A DNA stretch of 40,781 bases, taken from positions 1,300,181 to 1,340,961 of the forward strand of contig MNCI01008086.1 in assembly GCA_015680685.1 (NCBI GenBank), written 5' to 3'. Numbering within the stretch: the first letter of the stretch is position 1; each line of letters begins with the position of its first letter. The DNA is from Gnetum montanum (Eukaryota; Streptophyta; Gnetopsida; Gnetales; Gnetaceae). Positions 19,899 to 31,335 of this stretch are shown here, one piece after another. Both the position numbers and the translations under genes were made by a program. The notes beneath the pieces are model-generated. The model was not told where the DNA came from, did no database searches, and saw only the letters and a list, made by a program, of their open reading frames with translations.

Positions 19899-20999
19899 AT
19901 GGGAGCGACTGGAGCGACTGGAGCAACTGGAGTAGTTGAGGTGTCTGGAATGGGAGTGGCGGCAGCTGGATCAACGGTAGGTGCGGAGACTGCAGGAGCA
20001 GAGATGGCAGGAGCGGAGACTGCAGGAGAGGGAACAGCTGGAGAGGAGGCCCTAGGACAGAAGCGGCAGTTGGATGAAGTATGCTCCAGAGTCGGAGCAA
20101 AACTGAGATTCAAAGTTGGAGGCCCAGAACCAGATACGTTGGCCAGACTAGACTGCAGCCTGATAGGCAAATGTGTGTCTGAAGGGGCTCGACCCTGCAT
20201 TGACCTGATCCGACGCTGGGCCCGGAACGCTTGGGGGTTTGACACGGTGATGGTTTCTTGCCTGGCAGACAATCGCCTCTTATTCGGTTTCGCTTCCTTG
20301 GAGGAGCGCAAACATGTCCTGGTGGGAGGCCCTTGGTTCTATGGCACGCGCGGGCTGGCCCTGGCACCCTGGCCCCCTGGAGCTCACTGGGATCCAGCGC
20401 TGTTCGCACGCGCGCTGGTTTGGGTACGGTTGTATGACCTTCCCCTTGAATACTGGTCGTCTGCGGTACTGCGGATGTTGGCGGATCTGTTTGGAGATTT
20501 CATCAAGTTTGACCTCTCCACTGCCGGTATGGATCATCTGGGATTCGCGAGGTTCTGCGTCTGGCGGCCTCTTCTCACACAAGAACCAGTCAAGATGTTG
20601 GTTCTCATCATGGACCTTGGGGAGGAGAGGGTTCGGGTTTTGTTCGAGAACCAGCCGAAGGCTTAGGCCCAGCATCAACCGAGGAGTGACCAGGGCCACC
20701 CAGCGGGGTACCTGGCCACACCAAATGATGGATGGTACGTCGTCGGAAGGAAGGGCTGGGTTGCCAATCAAAAACCGCCGGCCCTCAAAGAGGGGGCTCG
20801 ATGACCGGGTAAGGGCACTGCCGCGAAGGGAGCGGCCTCCAAGGCTGCGCCTAGTGGGGGATCACTCTTCGGGGCATCAGCGAAGCTTGCAACGCAGGGG
20901 GCTCAACATGAGGGGCTGTCGGGGATGGGTCAGGGTCCCGAGGCCAGTATGGTGAGCAAGTCATACCTTCACGCGCTGGTAGGGGACGATGAAGACTAG
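19899..20999 (+). pseudogene. LINE ORF1 (DUF4283-like RNA-binding protein), with nonsense codons
   Basis: ORF1 of plant LINEs binds element RNA. It is open from ATG 19899 to TAG 20664 (255 codons) and continues in the same frame through TGA 20802 to TAG 20997, where YLHALVGDDED ends; that is a plausible natural stop. The N-terminus (first about 55 residues) is Ala/Gly/Thr/Glu-rich low complexity. From residue about 65 it shows the DUF4283 pattern: LIGKCVSEGARPCIDLIRRW, then LLFGFASLEERKHVLVGGPW, then ALVWVRLYDLPLEYWS and ADLFGDFIKFD. No CCHC knuckle is visible. The 20664 TAG and 20802 TGA would be CAG and CGA before one transition each. Confidence 0.82.
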
Positions 21000-21314
21000 C
21001 CGACACCCTCTCAGGAAGGGACAGCGGTGCAGCAGGACTCTCACAGAACGCCCAGGTCGGGTGGGGAGGGCCCTTCCCACGGTGGTCTGTCCCCGCCACC
21101 AGTCACGGACTGGATTAACACCAGTCGGGGTTCGGTGTAGCTCAGCTCCCCCCCAGATCAGAAACGGAGCCTACATAAAATAGGAATGACGGTATCACGC
21201 GGCGAAGGTTGGACGCCCTGACAGCCACTCTCGCTGGCAAAAGGCCACGCAGCTCTTCGTGGATTTGGGAGTGCAGCCCACGCTCCAGGAGGTGTACCAC
21301 CGTTCCCTGTCTCC

Positions 21315-24300
21315 ATGAAGGTCCTTTCCTGGAACTGCAGGGGCCAGGGTACCCCTTACAAGCGACATACCCTGCATTGTTTAGTGAGCGACGAAAAGTG
21401 TGACATTGTATGCCTGCAAGAAACAAAATTACAACAGACGGAGACTTAGACTCTCCAGTGGCCGGGGTGGCATAGCCACCAGGCGCCCAGCAGGGGGCAT
21501 GTGGGCGGCCTCGCGATCCTCACCAAGGCGGACTCGTACGTCTTGGATACGTTCGACTGGTGCATTACGGTGCACCTGCCTGGGCCGGACGTGTGGGTTA
21601 CAAATGTGTACGGCGCCCAAGGCTGGCAGGCGCGGGTTCAAAAGCTCTACCGGGTCGCGGCGCGGGTTCCCAAGAAGGCCAGCTGGTTATTAATTGGAAA
21701 TTTTAACCAGCAGCTCTTCTCTTGGGAAAAGACCGGCGACTCGTGGGCTGACCCCCCTGGGGCAACGGAAATGCTTGTCCTGTTACAGCAGTTTGATCTG
21801 ACGGACTTGGAAATCACCGGCTGCAATTTCACCTGGAGCAACCGCAGGTAGGGCGCCGCGAGGGTCCTATCCCGAATTGACCGTGTGTGGGCCAGTGAGA
21901 AGCTGCTAACTGATTGGGACCTCCAGGCTTATGGAGGTACACGCATGGCCTCCGATCACAGGCCCATTTTCTGCAATCTGGAGCGTGGGGAGTTCCAACG
22001 TCCGCGCACCTTCCATTTTGAGCGCACCTAGATTTGCAGACCATGGCTTGGAAAAATGGTGCAGGACATCTGGCATAACTACAATGCCTCATGGGACCCA
22101 CGCGAATTTCTCAAGAACGGGTTGAAAACGCTGAAACAGCAAATTAAAAATATCAGCCCAACCGAGAAATATTGGTTCAAAACCGGCAGAAGTTAGTTGC
22201 AGGCCCAATTGCAGGCGATCCAATCACAGCAAGAACAGCACGTGAGCGTAGTCGACCACGCAGGGGAGGAGCTCGCCCTTCAGGCCGAGCTTCAACTCCT
22301 TCACCACGAGGAGGAGGAGTACTGACGCCAACGGGCCTGTGTGTAGTGGTTGCGGGAGGGGGATTGGCACACAAAATTTTTTTTCTCGGCTGCGAAGGCC
22401 CTCCGCGATGCCTGGAATGGGCTGATGCAACGCCTCCTGCAGGACGAGGCTCCTCCGTGCACCGACAGCCTCCTGCGTTACTGGCAGTAGGTCTGGGACT
22501 GGCAACCAACGGTCCCCATTTCAGTGCCCATGAATAAAATTTTAAATCTGGCCGATAATTTCTGGCTCCTGCAGCCATTCACGCGTTAGGAGCTGCACGC
22601 GGCGCTACAGAAAATGCCAGCGAACAAGGCGCCAGGGCCAGATGGCTGGCGCATTGAATTCTTTACAAATTTCGAAGCTGTTCTCGAGAAGAACCTGTTG
22701 GACGCGTTTAACCACATGTTGGCCTGGCGGCAGGTTAGGAAAGAAATTAACTGCTCGCGCGTGGTTTTAATCCTGAAGACGGAGAATCCCACTTCCCCAG
22801 GCCATTTCCGTCCCATCGGGGTCTACAACTCTCTGCTGCGCCTTTTTTCTCACCTGCTCGTGGACAGGCTGCGACCGCTCATGATGCATCTCGTAGGTAA
22901 GCACCAAGCTGCTTTTCTGAAGGGCCGTTACCTTCAGGACCAGGTCCTACTGCTTCAGGAGATCCAGCACTCCCTTAGGAAGGCCAAACTTCCGGGCCTC
23001 TACATCAAGTTAGACATTACCAAGGCCTACGATTCTGTCAGTTGGGCCGCCTTAAGATCAGTTTTACTTGCTAAAGGGTTTGACCCCTCCTTTGTTGAAC
23101 TCTGCCTCCAGATCCAGCAGGGAGGAAGGTACTCGTTAGATATGGATGGGCAATTGTGGGGCTTTCAAGGAACAGGATGCGGGCTTCGCCAAGGAGACCC
23201 GCTATCCCCGCTTCTTTTCCTGATGATGATGGACCTCCTGCACACCTACTGCACAGAAGAAGGGGTCCAGGGGTTAAATGTGCACGGCATTCATTGTCTC
23301 ACTGCACATTTCGTGGACGACACCATGATATACACCAGGGTCGTGGTCCCGCAGGCCAGGGCGATTCTGAGGGCCCTGGATCGGCTGCACAAGGAAGTGG
23401 GCCTGGTACTCAATCCTAGGAAATCGGCCTTATTCTTCACCCACACTCACCCCTTGGTGCGTAGCAAAATTATCCAAATCCTTGGGATTCTCCCAGGGGA
23501 GGTGGATGACAAGTATCTGGGCATCCCAATGCATAACTGGCATAGGCAACGGACCTGGCAAGTGCTCATTACGAAAATTCAGAAACGCGCAGCCCACTGG
23601 ACAAATAAATTCCTGTCTCGCAAGGGGAAGATGGTGCTAGCGTCTGCGGTTTTGGGGGCCATGGCGAGGTTTGCTGCCTCGATGGCCTCCCCACCCCTTG
23701 GAGCCATCACCAAGATCGACCAGATTATCCACGATTTTGTTTGGTCTGGCAGTAAGGGGGGTAAAAAGCTGCACCTCCTGGCTTGGTCCAAAATCGCGCG
23801 GCCCCGGTACGCCGGCGGTGTTGGCCTCCTCCCCTTCGCGCTGGAGGCAACCCTGGGGCGTCAGAAACTCCTGCAACGCCTGGTCACAGACAATGAAGAC
23901 TCCTCCCTTTAGGTTCAAATCATGAGGAAGAAGTACAGCCCCTGGATGGTGGCCAACTCTGACTCCCACATTTGGAGGTAGCTTTACACGCAGGTGGGGT
24001 TGATGGACAACGTGGAAGGCATCCAACTGCACCCACGTCAGCTCCTGCAGAAACTATTCCCAGCTGATCCGCAATGGATGCGGCTGTGGAAGGGTATCCT
24101 CCCGGAGAAGATCAAAACCTTCGGGTGGCTGATCCTCCACCAGGTCCTCCCGATTTGTGCTATTCTGAAGTCCAGGGGCATGGGCATCAACACTCAGTGC
24201 CCTATGTGCAATCAGCACGATGAAACGCTGCAGCACTTCATCCTTGATTGTTAGGTGACCGTGCAGCTCTGGAAAACGACCGGGCTCCGCACCCCAGAGT

Positions 24301-24761
24301 TCTCGGGCAACTCGGCAACGCTCGCCGCGCTCTAGGTCCTGTGGTGGGCCAGGAATGATTGCATTTTCAACGGTGCAGCACTCCCCCCCGTGAGCATCCT
24401 TTACATGAAGATCACTAAGCTTTGGGACAAGATTGCCTCCGCCATGGCTCCCCACACAACATTAGAATCTTCCAAGCAGCAGGCGAGAACGCGGCGGGGC
24501 TTCAGGGGGGTCGCTTCGCACGGCCAGACCACCCCCCACGACGTTACCCAGGGGCGGATCGAAAGACGAATCCAGATCCCGGCGGAGGAGAGGCATGAGC
24601 TTACGGCTGGAACCAATGACATACTGGGGGAACGAACCCTGAATCCAGCACTGCAGGCCTTGAAGGTGAGCACCCCCAACTGCAGGATCGGCATCGCCCA
24701 AATCATCGAGGAATTCAGACGCCGCAGGGAGGACGGACCGGGACAGCCCAGCAAAAATTAG
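21315..24761 (+). pseudogene. LINE ORF2: endonuclease and reverse transcriptase, 12 internal nonsense codons
   Basis: ORF2 nicks the target and copies the RNA into it. From ATG 21315 (MKVLSWNCRG): endonuclease with QETKL (21420s), GNFN for the usual GDFN (Asp to Asn, about 21699-21710), FTWSN, SRIDRVWAS and ASDHRPI (about 21951-21971). RT starts at NKAPGPDGW (about 22623-22649). Then come FRPIGVYNSLLR, KLDITKAYDSVSW, GLRQGDPLSPLLF (about 23187-23225), and FVDDTMIY for the usual FADD (about 23310-23333), then NPRKS and DKYLGIPM. The C-terminal zf-RVT part is LWKGILPEKIKTFGWLIL, CPMCNQHDETLQHFILDC (about 24090-24251). Internal stops: 21447, 21849, 22029, 22194, 22344, 22488, 22587, 23910, 23979, 24252 and 24333 are TAG; 22323 is TGA. 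No frameshift in 1,149 codons. Confidence 0.92.
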
Positions 24762-25013
24762 GTCCACGCCCCTGTCTCACGGTTGGTTGCCGCCGTTGGT
24801 AGACGGGGTGTCAGGGGAGGGGTTTCCAGTCTGATCCTTGTGGGATGGGTAGTCCTTCGTCAGCGGGGTGGCAATGACGGGGGTGCTATGGGCAGCCCCT
24901 GGGAAATTCCCTGGCGGGAGTGGGGCCAGCGGCCCTGGCCCTCGCTGTACTGTGTATAGCTTCTTTTTTTGAAATATAATTCGCTCGACCTTTTTCAAAA
25001 AAAAAAAAAAAAA
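24762..25013 (+). other. LINE 3' UTR and poly-A tail
   Basis: After TAG 24759-24761 the GC-rich sequence continues to about 24955. An AAATATAAT stretch (24972-24980) and the A17 run at 24997-25013 follow. A tail of this kind is the copied end of the LINE transcript. Confidence 0.85.
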
Positions 25014-26218
25014 GCTTAGTCATAGATCTTTTGAATATTTTATGATGAAATGTTGAAATCCAATTACCCTTAGAAGTTTTTCTTTTTGTTAGTTATCATG
25101 CCTTTATAAGTATTTAGCTATGTATATTTTATTCTTTATGCACATGCAATTATGTATATTCAATGTTTAGTATGTAGATTTAGTCATGTATATTTATGCT
25201 TTATTATCTATATCTAGTTATGCATATTTTATTTTTATCATGTACATGTGATTATATAACACTCTGTTCATAGAGAAATTATGAACCCTAACCTTATTCA
25301 AATTATATTGTTACTTTTTATCATTAAACTAGGAGTCAGAGTTCATTTTTAATTATAATTAAATCTTACATAAATTGATTTTGTTAAGGAAGTACTTTAG
25401 GATGATGTCCCACCTAGAATTTGTCTTTACTAATTTGGTCAAAATATTCAAAAATATTAGTTTTGACCCTTGGTTCACTAAAATTGAAATTACAGTTCTT
25501 GAGATATCACATGTTTAGTTTGTTAAAAATACTATAAAAGTGTTAGCATTCAAACTAGATGACTAGGATAAGTGATGCCTGATATGATTTTAGCATATGA
25601 TTGGGTAGAGTGCTTGATAAGGATTTTATAGGTTCAAATAGAATTTGATTTGAAGTCATGGAATGCATGTTATGTGTATTAAACCCTAAGGGTATTAATT
25701 AAAATAGAAAAATTATAAATAAGCTTATGACAATGAGTATAGAAAGGTAAAAAGAAAAAACCAAATTAAAAAGAAAAATAGAAAAGTCATAAGTAGTTAT
25801 AAAAAGTAAGTTTATGTAAATTAGATTTATAATATATATGTTATAAACATAAACATAGCTTCTATCATTTTACACAATCACCTCTATTTCTATTTTCCTA
25901 CCACTTGACCTGTGCATTTGGGATTTTTCAAAATGTTTCTTCATTTATAAGTTGATTTTAGCCCTCTTTCTTTTGTTTTTGAAGACATACCAAGCCTAAG
26001 TGTTGTGCTGCATGTGATTCTTCTACTTATAAATAGATTGTGGCCATCGATACATTTCATTTTGGTTCATAGAGGGTTTTTGGCATGTTAATTCAAAGTG
26101 AAGTCAAAGGCTAATTTTGGGCATCTTAGAGGAAAGAAAGAAAATAAGAAGATTCTAAAATTCATGTCAACATAAGTAATAAAGATTATTTTATTTTTCT
26201 TTTTATGTAGCAACTTTA
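25014..26218. other. AT-rich stretch without a gene
   Basis: I see no coding pattern. From 25100 to 25260 short degenerate words of the type TAGTCATGTATATTTTAT recur, giving an AT-rich, repeat-like texture. The part just after the LINE does not match the ORF3 sequence that the left flank would predict. Near the right end, TTTTATGTAG occurs at 26201-26210 and TTTATGTAG again at 26220-26228, across the start of the next LTR. Confidence 0.6.
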
Positions 26219-27057
26219 TTTTATGTAGCCCCTATGCCCAACCATACGAATCACAAGTGTTTCACTAGCAATCTGGTCAAATTTCGTGGACTTTAGTTCC
26301 TGAGTGCACACTGATGATCAAAGATAATGACTTAAGACATGATCGTTGTCTTCTTGGCTTTATTTGTGCAAGCAAAAGTATATGGTTAAGTGTAAGCCAA
26401 GGCATATGATTTATATTTATATTTTATTTTATCTAAATGCAAATAAGAGAAATGATTAAGGATTAACTACTTAACTATCTAGTGCCTTATCTAGCTATCT
26501 TAGCATAAGCATTCGATCTCACTTTTTGTTCACATCTTGAACTTTTTCTAACACAACTGGGTTACCAAGTGCATATTGTAGGGTGTACTAAATAGCCACT
26601 ACTAGGATTACCAACCGTTAAGTAGTATGTTTGTAGTGGTTGTACTTATGCATTGTTATTAAATGGATTAATTAATCAAAGACATGAATGTAAAAATGCA
26701 TAAGTAATAAAGTGCACAAAAGGAAAAATTAATATATCCCAAGTGCTACAAGGAATGTCAAGTATCTCTCTTTATTGTTTGTCACATTAATGTGTTTAGG
26801 TAGAATATGCTTGAATAAAGAACCATACAATCTTTGAAATCTTATTGCGGGCACTTAGAAAATATTCTGACTTTGGGCTAAGAAAATTGCAGGACTTTAG
26901 TTATGCCTTGGACTCAATGTGCAATAAATGTAGTGGATGTGCACATTTATATTGGCAAAGATAAATACTGCATTTATGGACTTGTGTTAACACATCTAAT
27001 CATGTGTTGATGGGGTTGCATCGATGCATGCTCATCAATGCAGCCCATTGAATGTCA
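26219..27057 (-). repeat. 3' LTR of element D
   Basis: It is collinear with 37773-38623. The expected TGATG/CATCA ends have decayed (TGACA at the element's 3' LTR start; the outer end is blurred). The left limit is estimated by aligning the TAGC-C-TATGCC and ACCATACGAATCACAAGTG tract with the other LTR. Confidence 0.8.
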
Positions 27058-27070
27058 TACCCCTACGATT
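27058..27070 (-). other. Polypurine tract of D
   Basis: On the minus strand this reads CGTAGGGGTA directly before the LTR, the counterpart of TGTGGGGGTA in A and B. Upstream, TTGTTTACTTGAGGACA resembles the TTGA-GA-GAGTT tract before the tract in B and A. Confidence 0.7.
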
Positions 27071-27291
27071 GAATGAAAATGTGTCCTCAAGTAAACAAAA
27101 ATAGGATTGAGTTTCTTAAAAAATGAAAAAGGTATGGAATCATAGACTAACTAACTCTACTAAATGATTCTAAGTGATAGATTATATGGAATTATAATAA
27201 TTACAAAAATGGGTATTCAGGATAACAAAATTGAACACCCCTACAAAAATGAACACCTAGAATCCTATGGTGGTTGAAGACGAAGAGGAGA

Positions 27292-29491
27292 TCAAATAAT
27301 GCTAAGAGGTGGAGGTTCCTGGGATGCTGAAGGATCTTCTCCAACCTTTAGTACTTGTGGTAGTGATGACTAAGGCTGAGGCTATGGTTGTGGCTATCCT
27401 ACTATAGCTATTACTTTTGGTGGAAGGAAAAAGACATCAAGTAATGCCTTTGTCTTCTCCTCCTTACTTCGTGGGTTGTACATAGTCCATGCAGCTTCAC
27501 CAATATGGGCTGATATAGGGACATCCCACGAATAGGGCATTGCCAAGAACAACTGCTTAACATTGACAAACCATGATGCAAATTGTTTACATTCCACATT
27601 GAACATCTTGACAAGGTTTTGTAGTTCATGGTAGTCATTCATTCTTCTAGCCAGGTTCTTAGCAACTGGTCATTGGTTAGTAAATCGACTCTTGAGAAGT
27701 TCAAATTCTACATTAGCTATTTCTAGCTCTACTTGTTATCCTTGTGATGCTTGAACTCAACCTCATAGAGGAGGTGTGAGCTAGCCGCTTGCTTCTCCAA
27801 CTTTGACCTTGGCCTTCTGGTTATCAACATCACCAAGTTTGCATAATAGAGGTTGGCAAGTTCCATGTATTCTATAATTTCTTTAATTTACAATTGCTTT
27901 AGGAAGATCTTTGCTTTGTTGTAGGCATTCAATCTATTAAAGATTGGTTGCCTTACATTGCTTCTTTGTTGGAGTTGTTGGAGGGTCTTGTTCATTTTTA
28001 CCTTAGCTAATTGAATCTCTTTCTTGTTTATCTCCTTGAGGAGCCCAACCTCATCCTTGTAGTGATTTTTCACTTGTTTAAACTTTAGAGCCTCATTTTT
28101 CTAGGTGTCTACCTCAATGACCATTTTATGGTAAAGTGAAATTTTTTTTTCTATTGATAGATTAGAATTCTCTGTTGTGAACCTCCTCAAGTCCATGTTC
28201 ACCTTGGCAAGCCACTCCTGTTTCTGTCTCACAAACTCAACCATTTGGTCTTTTTGCTCCTTAACATTGCATAGGTTGTGGATGTCTCTTATTAGATTTA
28301 GGTTCTTCTTGCGGACTTGCGCTAAGTCCTTCTTAGTATGGGTAGTGATAGCTTCCGACAAGGAGGCATCAAAGACCACTCTGTGGCATTCTCAGCCTCT
28401 TTTAATTGGTTTTGAAGTTGCAAAAAAGCTTCATCCCATGTAATGGCTTGGCTGAGAATGCTAGGATCGGCCAAGTGAGCTCTCAGTTCTGTAACCTCAG
28501 TAGCTAACTGTTAATTTTTTGTAGTGGCTACCTCATGTTGGAAATTTGTAATGATGAGCTTACCCTTGATCTCCAACAGCTCCTACTAGGTAGCTATGAT
28601 TCCTTCTAAGAGATCAAATATCTCCAAAAGTGGTTACCCAATTTCCACTAGTTGATCCAACACTTCCTTATGTTGGGTTACAATTAGCTTGTTGCTTGTT
28701 GCTCTTGCGAAAGCCTACACATCTCTGAGTGTAGTGATGTTTGGCACGATTGCTATAGAAGCATTAAGAGCCTTTGCTACTCTATCAGCCACCACCTTAT
28801 CATTGTTTCCTATCCATGGTATTACATCACTAAGACAATCATCCCCTTGCCCTCCTCTAGGCACATCAAGAAAGTAGCAACATTCCCAAAGATCTCTAGG
28901 AATTACTATTGTCTAGGGATGGACACTGTTACTTCTTGGATACTTAGATTTGATCTCACGAGCGCTTGCATTCATTGTGTTAAAAATAATGGTGTAGTCT
29001 CCTCCAATTATTATTCGAGTTACTTCGTTGAGGTGGCTCAACATTGGTTGGTAGACTAATGGATCTCCACCACTTGGTTCTTCCTATTGTTGCTGTAGGA
29101 GTTGCTCATGAAGCTTTCTCATGAATTCTATTATTACATGAGCCTTTGACATTTTTTTCTCTAGTAGGTGGTGGTGGTGGTGGCCAAAGTTAAGTTCTTG
29201 AAGAACAACACTTTGAACCTCCTTAGAACAAATTTGTTTAAGGTAGGACTCAATTAATGTGACCTCTAGATTTGGTCTAGGCCTTAATACCTCATCTTGC
29301 CTAGACTAGCCTTTTTCTAAGTTGGGAATCTGACGGATAGACTCCACTTTAGGCTCCTCCTGAAGAGGTCCTATGGCATGGATCTTTGCCTCACTTTCTT
29401 GGGGCTGTTATGGCTACTAGTCCCTTCTCACTCTTTGCCACTTCTCTTGTGGTTATGATGGTCCTTCTCCCTGTAGTATCTTTAGTGCCAT
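27292..29491 (-). pseudogene. ORF3 of element D: coiled-coil form lacking the plant-transposon-like domain
   Basis: On the minus strand the ATG (29491-29489) follows GTGATCGTAG. A Gln/Glu-rich start leads to EVQSVVLQELNF (about 29230-29190), the same words that open the domain in A. The sequence then runs directly into KLHEQLLQQQ and DPLVYQPMLSHLNEVTRI (about 29110-29020). In A these lie some 700 bp further on, so the first domain is missing. The coiled coil is better kept than in A: 28379-28101 (with RKKNLNLIRDIHNLCNVKEQ and QEWLAKVNMDLRRFTTENSN) and 28073-27888. The C-terminus at 27642-27394 contains SWFVNVKQLFLAMPYSWDVP and AAWTMYNPRSKEEKTKALLD. A Pro/Gln-rich tail ends at TGA, 27294-27292. 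Function unknown; a particle or envelope-position role would be a guess. Confidence 0.75.
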
Positions 29492-29890
29492 CTACGATCA
29501 CACACATAGCCAAGTATTTAGTGTTTTATGGGTTACTTATAATACTTTGATATCTTTCCCCATTTGGCTAGTTATACTTAGGCTAATTTGTGATCATGCC
29601 AAGTTGATTATTTTAATATTATTTTATTCCAGTGACTACCTGATTTTATTGGTGAGGTTTAACTTATGTAGATTGGTGAATTTTAATATTATTTTATTAG
29701 TTAAACTATTTGGGAGTTAGAAATAATTTTAAAAAATTTTCTATCATAAACCATAGGTTTGTGGCCCTCACGATGAAGAGCTCACCTCCTTAGGAAGTTT
29801 TGGGCGTAGGAAGGCTTTGGGCTTTGAAAATTACAAGAACACCCCTAGCGTTATGAGGCAAATGTGAAAATTTGGCTAACTCCCATTGCA

Positions 29891-29939
29891 TATTTATATT
29901 ATTTTTTTGTTGTGTCAATATGGATGCATTAACACATCC
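29891..29939 (-). promoter_or_regulatory. LTR-promoter-like module upstream of ORF3 in D
   Basis: On the minus strand GATGTGTTAATGCATCCATA and TTGACACAAC are followed by AATATAAATATGC. The words and the TATA box mimic the LTR layout (GATG/TTGAC words, then TATA, then ATGCA). This is the counterpart of 14371-14414 in A. Confidence 0.45.
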
Positions 29940-30192
29940 AAATTTTTTTTTTCACAATAAAAAAACTAAGGAAAAAGAGTTTTGCCATGAAATTGGGGTC
30001 TAGAAGAAGCTAGAAAAGCCTAGAATAAGAACAAATGAGTGATGAGGGCTAGGAATATGTTTGGAAAGGAGATTTGGTAGGAGATTAATTATCAAGGACT
30101 ATAAAAATTGGATACTCCAAGGTAGAAAACAAAGGTTTTGAAAGAAAAATGACCAAGGGATAGGCAATTTAACCATCCCAACCAAAGAGTAT

Positions 30193-30210
30193 GCAAGTGG
30201 GTCCTCTCTA
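30193..30210 (-). other. Conserved purine-rich block in the spacer of D
   Basis: On the minus strand this reads TAGAGAGGACCCACTTGC, matching A and B at 16 of 18 bases. CTTTGGTT follows in both A and D. Confidence 0.6.
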
Positions 30211-31335
30211 GAGTAGGCTTATGTCCTTAATGCCCTTGCATGCCCTTATACTAAGAAATCCATGGGTCCCATGGATGATTAATGGCTATGGATTGTTAAA
30301 AATCAAATCATCGAAGAAACCATCAAAGAATGAAGATCACAAAAAATGAACCCATCGATTAATCATGATAAGGAATGGTGAGGTTGTAAATGGAAAGAAT
30401 TGAAGGATGAGAGAGAAAGTATGGAATGGAATTCTGCATCATGGTCACATGAAGTCTCTTGTGGATGATGTGATTAGTATTACCTAATAGTTTCCATTGT
30501 TAGTTGGAGCCAAGACCATCCACTTCTAGTGACTTTGCATTGGCACATTGAGACCATTCGACCCCCAAGGGTACAAGAACATCACCATAGATCACTCATC
30601 ATTCCAAAGAAATAAGAAAAGAGAAGCATGAAGTGAAGAGGGCCTTAGTTAGAGGGGTGCCTTCTGGCATGGGAAACATGTCTTTCCAACCCCATAACCA
30701 GTGCTTGTAGCCCATTATTATGTCTAAGCGATGTGCTTTGAATTTCCATAGTTTTTTTTATGGGAACCATACCATGAAAAGACATTACTTCATATTTATT
30801 AGTTGACATAGGAATGGTGAGGAATCCATGGGAATACTCATGAAACCCTAGATGGTAGGTAGGTACAAAAGGTGAAAAATCCCCTTGAAGCTACACCCTT
30901 GTTCATCCACTTAATTTGATCACAGTGTGGAAAATACCAAGGTCACAAATTCATTATAAGTTGTTATTAAGAAGGGACCTCATATTTCTAAAATGAGGAA
31001 ACACCATAGAGTTCTGTGAAATGTGTGGATGATGTAAGCTCACTGCCTGATATAATGAGAAAACCAATGTTCCACTAAATAACATCAAAATTCTAGGATG
31101 AAATCTAGTCATTTTCAAGTAAGTAAACAATACAATGTAACAAACCACCATCAATCAGTAGCTATGTTAGACACCAAAGTCTTCATGGAAGTAAAGAAAG
31201 AGAGGAGACGTAAGAAAAGTCCAAATAAGGAAAATATATAAAATATTGTAAAATATTCAAGAAAATGAGAAATGTATAAAAAATGGTGTAAAATGAAAAA
31301 GTTGAAAAACTAAGCAGCCCCTTATATAATTATTA

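Larger units (their letters stand above)
19897..25013 (+). mobile_element. Plant LINE (non-LTR retrotransposon) with 17-base poly-A tail
   Basis: A block clearly richer in G+C and CpG than everything around it. It carries an ORF1 with a DUF4283-like domain, an ORF2 with apurinic endonuclease, reverse transcriptase and C-terminal zf-RVT domain, a 3' UTR and a run of 17 A (24997-25013). This is the standard plan of a plant L1-type LINE. No LTRs are present. The 5' edge is set where homology to ORF3 (minus strand) ends, near 19884-19897. I could not find a target duplication. All coding parts share one frame. Confidence 0.9.
29492..31335 (-). other. Non-coding spacer of D between integrase and ORF3
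   Basis: It has the same order of conserved blocks as the spacer of A: GATGGCCATC-type start at about 31340, GGGTGTAGCTTCAAGGGGA (30881-30899), GAAAGACATGTTTCCCATGC (about 30670-30690), the purine-rich block (30193-30210), and a TATA-containing module near ORF3 (29891-29939). No gene is visible. Confidence 0.7.

Noticed and set aside
19885-20060. Alternative LINE frame giving a Leu/Glu/Gln/Arg-rich coiled-coil-like stretch
   Set aside because: It reads well because of the GGAGC/CTGGAG-type low complexity, but it has three TAG codons and does not continue into the DUF4283 domain. The phase of 19899 does.
19832-20771. Minus-strand open frames of 159 and 163 codons across the 5' part of the LINE
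   Set aside because: They are antisense shadows of the GC-rich ORF1, which has a recognisable DUF4283 pattern on the plus strand. Only the last 20 or so residues of the frame ending at 19822 are real, and those belong to the ORF3 fragment E.
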